Assembly (NCBI GenBank): GCA_964580725.1
Contig: CAZOLV010000017.1
Location: 1 to 64,000, forward strand
DNA from: Amarolinea sp964580725
GTDB taxonomy: Bacteria; Chloroflexota; Anaerolineae; SSC4; Amarolineaceae
Reading direction: 5' to 3'
DNA length: 64,000 nucleotides
Shown here piece after piece: positions 44,203 through 52,989 of this stretch (its first letter is position 1; each line of letters opens with the position of its first letter). The position numbers and the translations under genes were made by a program. The notes beneath the pieces are model-generated. The model saw only the letters and a list, made by a program, of their open reading frames with translations. It made no database searches and was not told where the DNA came from.

Positions 44203-45015
44203 ATGCAACCATTGGACGTGATCGTCACCGCCGGCTACCAGGAAGGCAAGCCTGATCTCCTGGCCGAGTACACCGGCTCACCGCGCAAATCGTTGGCCCC
44301 TCTGGCCGGCCGGCCCATGGTCTGGCACGTCGTTCATGCTCTGCGCGCCGTCCCCGCCGTGCGCGACATTTTCATCGTCGGCATCAGTCCCGATGAAGGC
44401 GTAGACCTGGGCATTCCCGTGACCTTCATCCCCAACCAACCCGGCCTGCTCGACAACGTCTACGCCGGTTTCGACGCCGTCCAGCGCCAACATCCCGACG
44501 CCACCTTCGCCATGATCGCCTCCGCCGACATCCCCCTCCTCACCCCAGAAATCGTCCAATGGTTCATTGCCGCCTGCGCCCCCGACCAACACGACCTCTA
44601 CTACTCTCTCGTCCCCCGCAGCGTCATGGAAACGGCCTTCCCCGCCTCCAAGCGCAGCTATGCGCGCTTTCGTGAAGGCCCACACTGCGGCGGCGACCTG
44701 TTCATGGTGCGCCTCGCCGCCGCCCATCGCAGTGAAGACCTGGTGCGCGCCGCCCTCGAGCGGCGCAAGAACGTCTGGCGCCAGGCCATGCTGATGGGCA
44801 TCGGCACCCTCATCAAATTCGCCATCGGCCGCCTCACCCTGGCCGACGCCGAGCGCGTCGCCTCGCGCATGTTTCAGATTCGCGGCAAGATCGTCGTTTC
44901 CCCCTTCGCCGCCATCGGCATGGATGTTGACAAGCCGTTCCAATACGACATCGTGCGCCAGCAGATGACCCAGGGGTTGGCCAGCCAGGCCGGACAGATC
45001 GGAACGTCCGCGTGA
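44203..45015 (+). CDS. MobA-like NTP transferase family protein
   Basis: 270 aa. The N-terminus DVIVTAGYQEGKPDLL, with SLAPLAGRPMVWHVVHALR, is a modified nucleotidyltransferase start. IASADIPLLTPEIVQWFIAA supplies the metal aspartate (usually DxPxL). The C-terminal IVVSPFAAIGMDVDKPFQYD is conserved in this subgroup. It is predicted to transfer a nucleotide to a phosphorylated small molecule, but the first motif is atypical (TAGYQEGK rather than LAGGxGxR). AGGGGGAG precedes the ATG. Its stop overlaps the GTG of the PAP2 gene. Confidence 0.82.
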   Translation: MQPLDVIVTAGYQEGKPDLLAEYTGSPRKSLAPLAGRPMVWHVVHALRAVPAVRDIFIVGISPDEGVDLGIPVTFIPNQPGLLDNVYAGFDAVQRQHPDATFAMIASADIPLLTPEIVQWFIAACAPDQHDLYYSLVPRSVMETAFPASKRSYARFREGPHCGGDLFMVRLAAAHRSEDLVRAALERRKNVWRQAMLMGIGTLIKFAIGRLTLADAERVASRMFQIRGKIVVSPFAAIGMDVDKPFQYDIVRQQMTQGLASQAGQIGTSA

Positions 45016-45554
45016 TCGAACCGCCGCCCAGCCCTCCAGGCGCCTGGCGACAGCGGGTCGGCGCTCTTGACCGCCGCTGGAGCGCCAGACTGCGCGTTGG
45101 CCGGCCCGCCGGCCCGCGCTATCGCCTCGCCTGGCTCGGCGCGCACCTGGGAGACGGCTACCTCTGGTTTGGACTCGCCGCCCTTGCCCTGTTGCAGGCC
45201 GACCCCGTCCTGCGCCGCAACACCCTTCTGTGGATCCTCAGCATGGCCATTGCCGGCGCCATCACCACCTCCACCAAGTTCATCCTGCGCCGCCAACGCC
45301 CGCAGAAACAGAGTGGCTTCTATTCTGTCAAGTACGACCAGCACAGCTTCCCCTCTGGGCACGCCACGCGCATGGGTACGATTGCCGTTTGGGGTGCCGT
45401 GTTCTTGCCGGGTTTTGCCTGGGCCGCGCTGGCCATCGCCCTGTGGACAGCGTGGAGCCGCGTGGCGCTTGGCGTTCATTATCTGGCCGATGTCGCCATC
45501 GGTCTCGCCATCGGCGCCCTGACCTCGTTGGTCGTCCTGACCTGCGCAACCTGA
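45012..45554 (+). CDS. PAP2-family membrane phosphatase
   Basis: 180-aa integral membrane protein with several hydrophobic helices (LWFGLAALALLQ, LWILSMAIAGAITT, AVFLPGFAWAALAIAL, VAIGLAIGALTSLVVL). The three PAP2 motifs are present: KFILRRQRP, PSGH (SFPSGHATRMG), and SRVALGVHYLADV with the catalytic histidine. It hydrolyses a lipid or undecaprenyl phosphate or similar substrate. It starts at GTG overlapping the previous stop (GTGA). Co-transcription with a nucleotidyltransferase suggests the pair makes or modifies a phospholipid head group, which is inference. Confidence 0.9.
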   Translation: MIEPPPSPPGAWRQRVGALDRRWSARLRVGRPAGPRYRLAWLGAHLGDGYLWFGLAALALLQADPVLRRNTLLWILSMAIAGAITTSTKFILRRQRPQKQSGFYSVKYDQHSFPSGHATRMGTIAVWGAVFLPGFAWAALAIALWTAWSRVALGVHYLADVAIGLAIGALTSLVVLTCAT

Positions 45555-45582
45555 TGTGTCGCCGCGCGCGCCGCCTGCCTGC

Positions 45583-45612
45583 TTGACCCCCGTCGAACAA
45601 CAGTGGTAGAAT
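45583..45612 (+). promoter_or_regulatory. Promoter of the acyl-CoA dehydrogenase gene
   Basis: TTGACC (45583-45588), an 18-bp spacer, and TAGAAT (45607-45612) preceded by TG. It leaves a short leader of about 20 bases before the ribosome site and ATG at 45639. Confidence 0.75.
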
Positions 45613-45638
45613 GAAACAGAAACTGCGGAGGCAAGAAG

Positions 45639-46784
45639 ATGCTGTTCGAACTCGATGATGAGCACAAAGCCCTACAGGCGTTGGCGCGCGATTTCGTCGC
45701 CCAGGAGGTGACGCCGCGTGCGCGTCACATTGACGAGACGGGCGAATTCCCCTGGCCGGCGCTGCGCAAGATGGCGCCGCTCGGCTTCCTCGGCCTCAAC
45801 ATACCGGAAGAGTACGGTGGCGCGGGGGCAGATCAGCTTGGCGTCGCCATCCTGATCGAAGAGCTTGGGCGCGGCTGCGGCTCGACGGCGTTGGTTGTGG
45901 CTGCCCATCTCGGCCTGTGCTGCGGCGTCATCTCCCGTTTTGGCTCGCACGAGCAGAAAATGACCTTCCTCACGCCGCTGGCCCTGGGTCAACAGATCGG
46001 CTGCCTGGGCCTGACCGAGCCGGGCGCCGGATCGGACTTACAGGGCGGCGTGCGCACCTTCGCCGAGCGCCAGGGCGACCACTGGCTCATCAACGGCAGC
46101 AAGATGTGGCTGACCAATGCAGGCGAGGCCAGCACAGCGGTGCTGTTGGTGCGCACAGACCGGCGCGGTGGTAGCCGCAGTCTGAGTCACCTGATCGTGC
46201 CGGCTGGCGCGCCTGGGTTTCAGCCGGGCAAGCCCGAAGAAAAGATGGGGCTGCACGGCTCGCACACCTACGCCGTCACGATCGAGGATGTGCGGGTTCC
46301 GGCGGAAAATCTGTTGGGCGCCGAGGGGCAAGGGCTGCGTCAAACCCTGGAGGTGCTGGACAGCGGGCGAATCGGCATCGCCGCGCTGAGTGTCGGCCTG
46401 GCCCAGGCGGCTTTCGAAGCGGCCCTGTCCTATGCGCGCCTGCGCGATGCCTTCGGTACGGCGATCGCCAACCACCAGGCGGTGCAGTGGATGCTGGCCG
46501 ATTCTCATACCGATCTGCAAGCGGCGCGCCTGTTGGTTCACAAAGCGGCGTGGCTCAAGGACCAGGGGCGCCCCTACAGCACAGAGGCGGCGCAGGCCAA
46601 GCTCTTTGCCACAGAGATGGCCGAACGCGTCTGCTATCGAGCCATTCAGATTCACGGCGGCTACGGCTATTCGCGCGAATACCCCGTCGAACGCATCTAC
46701 CGCGACAACCGCCTGATGCAGATTGGCGAGGGCACCAGCGAAATTCAACGTCTGGTCATCGCCCGCCGCCTGCTCGAACAGTAA
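45639..46784 (+). CDS. Acyl-CoA dehydrogenase
   Basis: FAD-dependent alpha,beta-dehydrogenation of acyl-CoA in beta-oxidation or branched-chain degradation, 381 aa, homotetrameric and cytoplasmic. It has GCLGLTEPGAGSDLQGG with the FAD/substrate loop, KMWLTNAGEAS, and the C-terminal catalytic glutamate in QIGEGTSEIQRLVIAR, the position used by short-chain and butyryl types. RDAFGTAIANHQAVQWMLAD is also typical. GGAGG lies nine bases before the ATG. The acyl specificity cannot be fixed. Confidence 0.95.
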   Translation: MLFELDDEHKALQALARDFVAQEVTPRARHIDETGEFPWPALRKMAPLGFLGLNIPEEYGGAGADQLGVAILIEELGRGCGSTALVVAAHLGLCCGVISRFGSHEQKMTFLTPLALGQQIGCLGLTEPGAGSDLQGGVRTFAERQGDHWLINGSKMWLTNAGEASTAVLLVRTDRRGGSRSLSHLIVPAGAPGFQPGKPEEKMGLHGSHTYAVTIEDVRVPAENLLGAEGQGLRQTLEVLDSGRIGIAALSVGLAQAAFEAALSYARLRDAFGTAIANHQAVQWMLADSHTDLQAARLLVHKAAWLKDQGRPYSTEAAQAKLFATEMAERVCYRAIQIHGGYGYSREYPVERIYRDNRLMQIGEGTSEIQRLVIARRLLEQ

Positions 46785-46822
46785 TGGTTGGAATCCGGGC
46801 TGGATTCCGCAGGGGGGGCGTG

Positions 46823-47341
46823 ATGTCTCACCCATTGGTAGTTCTGGCGCGACAGGCGCTGGAAGAGACACTGGTGCATGGACGGCGTTTCGAAGCGCCG
46901 CCGGCGCTGACGGCGCAATTTGCGACGCCCACCGCCGTGTTCGTGACGCTGCGCAGCCCCACGGGCGAGTTGCGCGGTTGTATCGGTTCGGTGACGCCCA
47001 TCACCGACTCGTTGGCAGCCGAAGTCATCATGGAAAGCATTGCAGCGGCCACACGCGACCCGCGCTTCGATCCGGTGGAGCCGGAGGAGGTGCCGGAGTT
47101 GCAGATCGAGGTCTCGGTGCTCAGCGAGCCGGAGCCGGTCGCGTCATTGAACGACCTCGATCCGAGCCGCTATGGCGTGATCGTCACGAGTGTGGGCGGC
47201 GGGCGACGGGGCCTGCTGTTGCCCAATATCGAGGGCATCCAGACGGCGGCGCAGCAGGTGCGCCTGGCGCGTCACAAGGCCTCGATCGGCGAGATCGAGG
47301 ACGTGCGCCTCTTTCGCTTCCGCGCCGACAAGTATCAGTAG
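46823..47341 (+). CDS. AMMECR1 domain protein
   Basis: 172 aa, a widely conserved single-domain protein of unknown biochemical function. The signature LRGCIGSVTPITDSL is present, with EVSVLSEPEPV, IVTSVGGGRRGLLLPNIEG and LARHKASIGE. The ATG at 46823 has AGGGGGGG ten bases upstream; the frame extending further upstream overlaps the acyl-CoA dehydrogenase gene and is rejected. AMMECR1 genes are often next to MEMO or radical-SAM genes, but neither is here. Confidence 0.9.
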   Translation: MSHPLVVLARQALEETLVHGRRFEAPPALTAQFATPTAVFVTLRSPTGELRGCIGSVTPITDSLAAEVIMESIAAATRDPRFDPVEPEEVPELQIEVSVLSEPEPVASLNDLDPSRYGVIVTSVGGGRRGLLLPNIEGIQTAAQQVRLARHKASIGEIEDVRLFRFRADKYQ

Positions 47342-47355
47342 GCGGCCGCCCGATC

Positions 47356-47547
47356 ATGCCGGAGATACGTCAAAACATCGCCACAAAGGAATGGGTCATC
47401 ATGGCCACAGAGCGCGCCCGGCGCTCGGAGCAGTTCGTCAACCATACCCGCCCATTGACCGCCGATCTGCCGGCGCTGGACGCCGGTTGTCCGTTTTGTC
47501 CTGGCAATGAAGAAGGGCGATATGAATATCGCCGTGCTATGATCTGA
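47356..47547 (+). pseudogene. 5' fragment of galT (galactose-1-phosphate uridylyltransferase-like)
   Basis: 63 codons match the start of GalT/HIT-family uridylyltransferases: MPEIRQNIATKEWVIMATER, then CPFCPGNEE, where the CxxC binds zinc in the family. After EEG the frame diverges (RYEYRRAMI) and stops, while a full enzyme has about 330-350 aa. The 3' end overlaps the convergent mog gene by 11 bp. It therefore looks like a truncated gene; an assembly join is the alternative. It lies 14 bp after the AMMECR1 gene. Confidence 0.7.
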
Positions 47548-48061
47548 GGTGTTCACCGGGGCGGGCGAAGGTGAGATCAGCGGCAGGGGGGGCGTGGAGC
47601 AGTTCCAGGGCGTGCGGAAGCGCCGGAAGGATCGTCTCCAGGTTCTCGCGCACCGCCTTGGGGCTGCCGGGCAGGTTGATGATGAGGGTGCGACCGCGCA
47701 TGCCCGCCGCGGCACGGCTGAGCATGGCGTGCGGTGTCACTGCCAGGCTGGCGGCGCGCATCGCCTCCGCAAATCCAGGCGCTTCGCGCTCGATGACGGC
47801 GCGCGTCGCCTCCGGTGTGATGTCACGCAGGGCAAAACCGGTGCCGCCGGTGGTCAAGATCAGGTCAATCTCGTCTTCATCGCACCAGCGCCGCAACGTC
47901 TCTTCGATCAGGTTGCGCACATCGGGAACGATGGCCGCGGCGACGACCAACGCCGGCAACCGCTGCTGCACGATCTGCGCCAACAGGGGGCCGCTGGCAT
48001 CCTCGGCCTGGCCCTGTGCGGCGCGATCGCTGACGGTCAATACACCAACTCGAAAAAGCAT
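47537..48061 (-). CDS. mog: Molybdopterin adenylyltransferase/MoaB-like protein
   Basis: 174 aa, MogA/MoaB domain acting in molybdenum cofactor synthesis (adenylylation of molybdopterin). It has GVLTVSDRAAQGQAEDASGP at the start, LILTTGGTGFALRDITPEAT with the TGGTG motif, and GRTLIINLPGSPKAVRENL. The start at 48061 has AAGGGGAG upstream. No other molybdenum gene is in the window, and MogA versus MoaB cannot be separated reliably by eye. It is downstream of queG on the same strand. Confidence 0.88.
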   Translation of the reverse strand: MLFRVGVLTVSDRAAQGQAEDASGPLLAQIVQQRLPALVVAAAIVPDVRNLIEETLRRWCDEDEIDLILTTGGTGFALRDITPEATRAVIEREAPGFAEAMRAASLAVTPHAMLSRAAAGMRGRTLIINLPGSPKAVRENLETILPALPHALELLHAPPAADLTFARPGEHLRS

Positions 48062-48147
48062 GGTTCGCTCCCCTTTCTCTAGGGTTTTTTTCTTCTTCTC
48101 TTCTCTTCTTCTCGCTGTCGTTGCGCCGCCATTCCTGCTGACAGCGG

Positions 48148-49413
48148 TCAAGGCGCGTTGTCCAGGGCCAGGGTGATTTCGGCGCGCACCTCGGCGTCGG
48201 TCTCCTGGCGCAGGCGCCGTGCGAGGTTGTGACGAGACTCAGCGCCGCCGATGCGGCCCAACGCCCAGGCGGCGTGGCTGCGCACGAGCGGCTCGGAACC
48301 GTCGAGATGGCGCGCCAGCGCGGGGATGGCTTGTGGATCGCCCCAGTTGCCCAATGCCACGCAGACGTTGCGCAGCAGCCCGCGCCAACCGGCGCGCAGC
48401 AGCGGGCTTTTGCGCCAACGAGTGCGAAACGCCGCTGGATCGAGTTCGACCAGGTCGAGCAGCGGCGGGGCGGCATCGTCCAGGCGCGGCGCAAAAAGGG
48501 CGCTTGCCCGTTCTTCGTGCGCCTGACGCCGGTGGCCGTTCCAGGGACAGACCATTTGACACACATCGCAGCCAAAGACCCAGTTGCCGAGCAGCGGCCG
48601 CAGAGGGCGCGGGATCGCGCCTTTCAACTCGATGGTCAAATATGAGATGCAGCGGCGCGCATCGAGCACACCTGGCGCATCGAATGCCTGCGTGGGACAG
48701 GCGGTCAAGCAGCGGGTGCAGCCGCCGCAGCCGCCCCGTGCGCCATCGGCAAACTGCCAGACGGGGGCGCGCAAGGCCGGCGGCCGGTCAGGCTCTGGCG
48801 CTGGCGCCGCCAGCACAACCGGCGCAGTGTGCGCCAAGTCCGCCGCCGACACGGGCGGCGGGGTTGGCGCGAGGGCGTCAGGCGTCAGCAAGGTCGCCAG
48901 CAGCAGCCAGGAGCCGGCGCGCGGATGGATCAGGCAGGCGTTTTTGCCGATGAAGCCCAGGCCGGCCTGCTGCGCCCAGGCACGTTCGAGCACGGGGGCC
49001 GAATCCACGCTGACTTTGCCCGGCGTGATGCGTCCCGTCTGGCTGCGCAGCCAGGCATCCAGGGCGAAGATGCGGGGTTTGAGCAGCTCGTGGTAATCGA
49101 GACCCCAGGCAAAACTGGCAATGCGGCCCCGCGCCGGATCGCTCATCTGCGCGCTCAGCGGCGCATGAACGGGATGGGCGACGCCGAGGATCACCAGGCT
49201 GCGAGCGTCGGACAGCCGTTGGCGGGTGTCCAGACGGGCTGCAACGGCATCGGGGCGCGCCAGATAGGCCATCTCGCCGTGATAGCCTTGCGCCAGCCAG
49301 CGCGTCAGGGCGATGGAATGAGGCGCGGGGCCGGCCGGCGCAACGCCCACCAGGTCGAAGCCAAGTTCCAGGGCGCGCACGTGCAGTTTTTCGGTCAGGT
49401 TGGTGGTGTGCAT
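48148..49413 (-). CDS. queG: Epoxyqueuosine reductase
   Basis: Last step of queuosine synthesis in tRNA, reducing epoxyqueuosine with cobalamin and two [4Fe-4S] clusters, 421 aa. It has LGFDLVGVAPAGPAP at the start, QAGLGFIGKNACLIHPRAGS, the cluster motifs CGGCTRCLTACPTQAF and CDVCQMVCPWN, and C-terminal HEAT-like repeats (AIPALARHLDGSEPLVRSHA). A 50-residue insertion rich in A and P (about 175-225) is unusual. The ATG at 49413 is preferred because upstream codons become AT-rich; 49455 is possible. Confidence 0.93.
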   Translation of the reverse strand: MHTTNLTEKLHVRALELGFDLVGVAPAGPAPHSIALTRWLAQGYHGEMAYLARPDAVAARLDTRQRLSDARSLVILGVAHPVHAPLSAQMSDPARGRIASFAWGLDYHELLKPRIFALDAWLRSQTGRITPGKVSVDSAPVLERAWAQQAGLGFIGKNACLIHPRAGSWLLLATLLTPDALAPTPPPVSAADLAHTAPVVLAAPAPEPDRPPALRAPVWQFADGARGGCGGCTRCLTACPTQAFDAPGVLDARRCISYLTIELKGAIPRPLRPLLGNWVFGCDVCQMVCPWNGHRRQAHEERASALFAPRLDDAAPPLLDLVELDPAAFRTRWRKSPLLRAGWRGLLRNVCVALGNWGDPQAIPALARHLDGSEPLVRSHAAWALGRIGGAESRHNLARRLRQETDAEVRAEITLALDNAP

Positions 49414-49458
49414 CAGGCCCGCTATGTTAGCGATTTCAGACTGGTTGTCAAACATTGT

Positions 49459-49486
49459 TTGACCCTGAGGGCGGTTGGGATATAAT
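49459..49486 (+). promoter_or_regulatory. Promoter of the lipoprotein gene
   Basis: TTGACC (49459-49464), a 16-bp spacer, and TATAAT (49481-49486), divergent from queG. Confidence 0.75.
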
Positions 49487-49557
49487 CGTGGGAACCTGTG
49501 AGGGCTTATGGGCGCTCGTGGGGATTTTCGAAGACATGAAGACATTTGGAGGACCGG

Positions 49558-50262
49558 ATGGGTTGTCGCGAATGGAAGTGCGAGGTGAAAGGATTCGATG
49601 GGCAGCAAGGGATTGCTCGTCGTCAGGCGGAAGGTCGGTATCGGGAATCGGTGGTTGCGTCGCTGGCTGTGGTTGCGCTGGTTTGGATCCTGGCGTGCAG
49701 TGCGCTGCCAGGGCCGCGCGAGGTCGCTACACCGGCGCCGACGCTTGCAGCGACCGAGACGCCGATTGCGGCGGGGGAGATGACGCCGACGCCGCGTCCG
49801 TTGCCGACAATGGCGCGGGCAACGCCCACAGCAGGGGCAGCGGCGCCCACGTCGGCGCCGGTCACACCAACGACGCCGGCCAGCGACCTTCCGGGCGATC
49901 AGACGACCGAGTTCTATGTGACCGAAGCCGATCTGGAACAGATGGTCAACAGCGATCAGGTGCAGGAACAGGTACAGACGGAGAACTTCGATGCGACCAT
50001 GACCGGCGGCAGGCTCATCATGACGGTGGATCGGCTGCAGTTCGGTATGTTGAACCTCGGTCCGCTGCGCGTGGTGGGGACGATCGTGGCGCGCGATGGC
50101 GTGGCGCACTTCCAGGCGGAAAGCGTCGAACCAAACAACCTGCTGACCGCCGCTGTGCCCGGGCTGCTCGACCGGGTGCTCACCTCCAGCACAGCGGGAT
50201 TTTATGTCGAAAGCGTTGAAATCCAGGAAGGACGTATCGTGTACAAGGTGCGTCCACGATAG
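49558..50262 (+). CDS. Lipoprotein with a Thr/Pro/Ala-rich linker
   Basis: 234 aa. The signal peptide has an unusually long n-region of about 30 residues, then VVASLAVVALVWILACSAL with lipobox cysteine C47. Residues about 55-115 are a Thr/Pro/Ala-rich linker typical of surface lipoproteins. The C-terminal domain (VTEADLEQMVNSDQVQEQVQ, MTVDRLQFGMLNLGPLRVVG, YVESVEIQEGRIVYKVR) is compact and not recognised; it resembles lipid-binding LppX-like folds only in general pattern. GGAGG lies six bases before the ATG at 49558. It is probably a single-gene transcript. Confidence 0.8.
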   Translation: MGCREWKCEVKGFDGQQGIARRQAEGRYRESVVASLAVVALVWILACSALPGPREVATPAPTLAATETPIAAGEMTPTPRPLPTMARATPTAGAAAPTSAPVTPTTPASDLPGDQTTEFYVTEADLEQMVNSDQVQEQVQTENFDATMTGGRLIMTVDRLQFGMLNLGPLRVVGTIVARDGVAHFQAESVEPNNLLTAAVPGLLDRVLTSSTAGFYVESVEIQEGRIVYKVRPR

Positions 50263-50303
50263 GACAATCGGTGAAACACCTTCCAGCTTGCGCAGCGCCT
50301 GAT

Positions 50304-51689
50304 TTAGGGGATGATCTCGAAGCGGGCGGTGAAGTGACGCAGGTGGGGCGGCTGCCAGAGGATTCGCATGCCGCGCAGCGCTGGCGCCTGACGGGCGACG
50401 TAGGTGATCACCTCAGCGACATAGTCCACGTGACTCTGGGTGTAGACGCGTCGCGGAAAGGCCAGGCGCACCAGTTCTAGCGCCGCCGGCTCCTCGCTGC
50501 CGTCGGTGTGCACACGTCCAAACATGACGCTGCCAATCTCGACGCTGCGAATGCCGCCTTCTTGATACAGCGCCACGGCCAACGCCTGCGCCGGGTACTG
50601 CGCCGCCGGGATGTGATGCAGCAGGGCGGCCGCATCGAGATAGAGAGCGTGCCCGCCGGTCGGCTTCATGAACGGTACGCCCGCAGCGTCCAGTTTCTCG
50701 CCCAGATAGGCAATCGAGCGTAGGCGATAGCGCAGATAGTCCTCGTGCAGCACCTCTTCCAACCCCACGGCGATCGCCTCCAGGTCGTAGCCCGCCAAAC
50801 CGCCATAGGTGGGAAAACCCTCGGTCAAGATGAGCATGTCCTTACAGCGTTGCGCCAGCGCATCGTCATTGAGCGCCAGAAAACCGCCGATGTTGGCCAT
50901 GCCATCTTTCTTGGCGCTCATCGTGCAGCCATCGGCGTAGGAGAAAATCTCCCGCGCAATTTCGGTCGGCGTCTTGTCGGCGTAGCCAGGTTCGCGCAGC
51001 TTGATGAATAGGGCGTTTTCGGCAAAACGGCAGGCATCCAGAAAGAAGGGAACGCCCTGCGCCCGGCAAATGGCGCTGACGGCGCGGATGTTGGCCATGC
51101 TGACCGGTTGCCCGCCGCCGGAGTTGTTGGTGATGGTGAGCATGACCAGTGGGACGCGTGCACGCCCCAGCTCAGCCAGGGTGCGCTGCAAGGCCTCCAC
51201 ATCCATGTTGCCCTTGAACGGCGCGATGAGGGCCGGTTGATGCGCCTCGGCGCAGGGTAGATCGAGCGCCTGGGCGCCGCGATATTCGACATTGGCGCGC
51301 GTGGTGTCGAAATGGGTGTTGTTGGGCACCACGAAACCGGGTTTGCAGACGTTGCCAAACAGGATGCGTTCGGCGGCGCGCCCCTGATGGGTGGGGATGA
51401 CGTGCTTGAAGCCGGTGAGACGGCGCACAGTCTCCTCGAAACGATAGAAGGAGCGTGCGCCGGCGTAGCTTTCATCGCCCTGCATCATGCCGGCCCATTG
51501 GTATGATGACATCGCGCCAGTGCCCGAATCGGTCAACAGGTCAATCAAGACGTCGTCGCCGCGCAGCAGAAAGAGGTTGTGGCCGGCCGCGGCCAACGCT
51601 TCGGTGCGGTGTTCCCAGGTGGTGAAGTGAATCGGCTCGACGGTCTTGATGCGAAACGGTTCGATGATCGTGCTGAAATGTGGATGCAT
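50304..51689 (-). CDS. Tryptophanase/tyrosine phenol-lyase family beta-eliminating lyase
   Basis: PLP-dependent beta-eliminating lyase, 461 aa. It has DSGTGAMSSYQWAGMMQGDE and SFYRFEETVRRLTGFKHVIP, both hallmarks of TnaA/Tpl. THQGRAAERILF contacts PLP, NNSGGGQPVSMANI and FLDACRFAENALFI follow, and the Schiff-base lysine is in TMSAKKDGMANIGG. Tryptophanase splits tryptophan to indole, pyruvate and ammonia; tyrosine phenol-lyase makes phenol. No tnaC-like leader was recognised. The ATG at 51689 has AGGAA six bases upstream; an ATG six bases earlier is the alternative. Confidence 0.9.
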   Translation of the reverse strand: MHPHFSTIIEPFRIKTVEPIHFTTWEHRTEALAAAGHNLFLLRGDDVLIDLLTDSGTGAMSSYQWAGMMQGDESYAGARSFYRFEETVRRLTGFKHVIPTHQGRAAERILFGNVCKPGFVVPNNTHFDTTRANVEYRGAQALDLPCAEAHQPALIAPFKGNMDVEALQRTLAELGRARVPLVMLTITNNSGGGQPVSMANIRAVSAICRAQGVPFFLDACRFAENALFIKLREPGYADKTPTEIAREIFSYADGCTMSAKKDGMANIGGFLALNDDALAQRCKDMLILTEGFPTYGGLAGYDLEAIAVGLEEVLHEDYLRYRLRSIAYLGEKLDAAGVPFMKPTGGHALYLDAAALLHHIPAAQYPAQALAVALYQEGGIRSVEIGSVMFGRVHTDGSEEPAALELVRLAFPRRVYTQSHVDYVAEVITYVARQAPALRGMRILWQPPHLRHFTARFEIIP

Positions 51690-51752
51690 GGTCATTTCCT
51701 GTCATGACGAGAGCGCCGGACCGCAGCCCGGCTTGCACGGGAGCGCCGGACC

Positions 51753-51770
51753 GCCGCACGGGGGTGCGGC
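51753..51770. repeat. Small GC-rich hairpin
   Basis: GCCGCAC and GTGCGGC around GGGG, flanked by two copies of GAGCGCCGGACCGC. It lies between the fbp stop (51822) and the lyase start, and could end the fbp transcript, but no T-run follows. Confidence 0.45.
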
Positions 51771-51821
51771 GATCCGAGAGAATGGGACGATCTGGGGGTG
51801 CGGCGTTTCGAGGTGGTGCGG

Positions 51822-52859
51822 TCAGGCCGGCGCTTGATCATAGGTGCGCATGAATTCTTCTGCTTTTTCCACCAATGAACGGTTGCCGATGAAGAGCGGT
51901 ACCCGTTGGTGCAACATGCGCGGTTGAATGTCGAGAATGCGCTGGCGACCGTCGGAGGCATAGCCGCCGGCCTGCTCGGCGATGAAGGCGAGGGGCGCAC
52001 ATTCGTACAGCAGGCGCAGCTTGCCAGACGGCTTCTTCGGGTCTTTCAGGTCGGCCGGGTAATAGAAGATGCCGCCATGCAGGAGATTGCGATGGAAGTC
52101 GGCCACCATCGAACCGATGTAGCGCGCAGAAAGCCCCTGAAAACCATTGTCCATCCCCTGTACGAAGCGTGTAAAACGCTGTACGCCCGGCGTCCAATGC
52201 CGTTCGTTGCTCTGATTCACGCTGTAGTATTTCGGCCTGGCAGGAATGCGAATATCGGGATGCGACAGCAGAAATTCGCCGATCATCGGGTCGAGTGTGA
52301 AGCCGTGTACGCCCATGCCTGTGCTGTAGACCAGCATCGTGCTGGAGCCGTAGATGATATAGCCCGCCGCCACGATGCGCGATCCCGGCTGCAGCACATC
52401 GTCCAGCGTGCCCGGACCGGCGGCGGTGACGCGGCGATAGATCGAAAAGATCGTGCCGACGCTGACGTTGGCGTCAATGTTGGACGAACCGTCGAGCGGA
52501 TCGAACAACAAGACGTATTTGCCCGCCGAAAACCGTTCTGGAATCGGGATGATGTCAGGCTCTTCTTCCGATCCCATACAGGCCAGGCGCCCGGTGTGAT
52601 CGTTCAAGCGGAAGATGGTTCGCTGCGCAAAGGCATCGAGCTTCTGCACCTCTTCGCCTTGCACGTTCTCGTCGCCGGTGCTGCCCAGAATTTCGGCCAG
52701 GCCGGCGCGCTGAATGTGGCTGGAAATGATCTTGCCAGCCAGGGCCATGTCATACAACAGCCCGGTCAGAGTGCCAGTCGCGTCTGGATGAAACTTCTGC
52801 TGCTCCAGAATGTGACGCTCGATGGTCTGGAGCGGGCCTCTCGGTAAGAACGACGCCAT
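51822..52859 (-). CDS. fbp: Fructose-1,6-bisphosphatase class I
   Basis: Gluconeogenic hydrolysis of fructose 1,6-bisphosphate, 345 aa, cytoplasmic. It has the metal-binding LLFDPLDGSSNIDANVSVGT, GDENVQGEEVQKLD at the N-terminal regulatory region, NEGN-like VNQSNERHWTPGVQRF, and the RYIGSMVADFHRNLLHGGIF and KLRLLYECAPLAFIAEQAGG segments. The length is normal. GGAGGAG lies seven bases before the ATG. AT-rich tandem repeats are upstream. Confidence 0.97.
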   Translation of the reverse strand: MASFLPRGPLQTIERHILEQQKFHPDATGTLTGLLYDMALAGKIISSHIQRAGLAEILGSTGDENVQGEEVQKLDAFAQRTIFRLNDHTGRLACMGSEEEPDIIPIPERFSAGKYVLLFDPLDGSSNIDANVSVGTIFSIYRRVTAAGPGTLDDVLQPGSRIVAAGYIIYGSSTMLVYSTGMGVHGFTLDPMIGEFLLSHPDIRIPARPKYYSVNQSNERHWTPGVQRFTRFVQGMDNGFQGLSARYIGSMVADFHRNLLHGGIFYYPADLKDPKKPSGKLRLLYECAPLAFIAEQAGGYASDGRQRILDIQPRMLHQRVPLFIGNRSLVEKAEEFMRTYDQAPA

Positions 52860-52862
52860 TGT

Positions 52863-52957
52863 CTCTCCTCCAAAATTAGAAATTAGAAATTAGAAATTGG
52901 AAATTAGAGATCAGAAATTAGAGATCAGAGATCAGAGATCAGAGATCGAAAATCAAG
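52863..52957. repeat. 7-bp AT-rich tandem repeats
   Basis: Units of AAATTAG pass into units of AGAGATC across about 95 bases in the gap between hom and fbp. The local A+T content is far above the surrounding genes. Confidence 0.92.
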
Positions 52958-52989
52958 ATAATCTAGCTGCAAAAAAGCTCGACGAACGG

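Noticed and set aside
48148..50109. 653-codon extension of queG upstream
   Set aside because: The added 200 or so residues are antisense to the lipoprotein gene and cross its promoter; QueG homology starts only near 49413.
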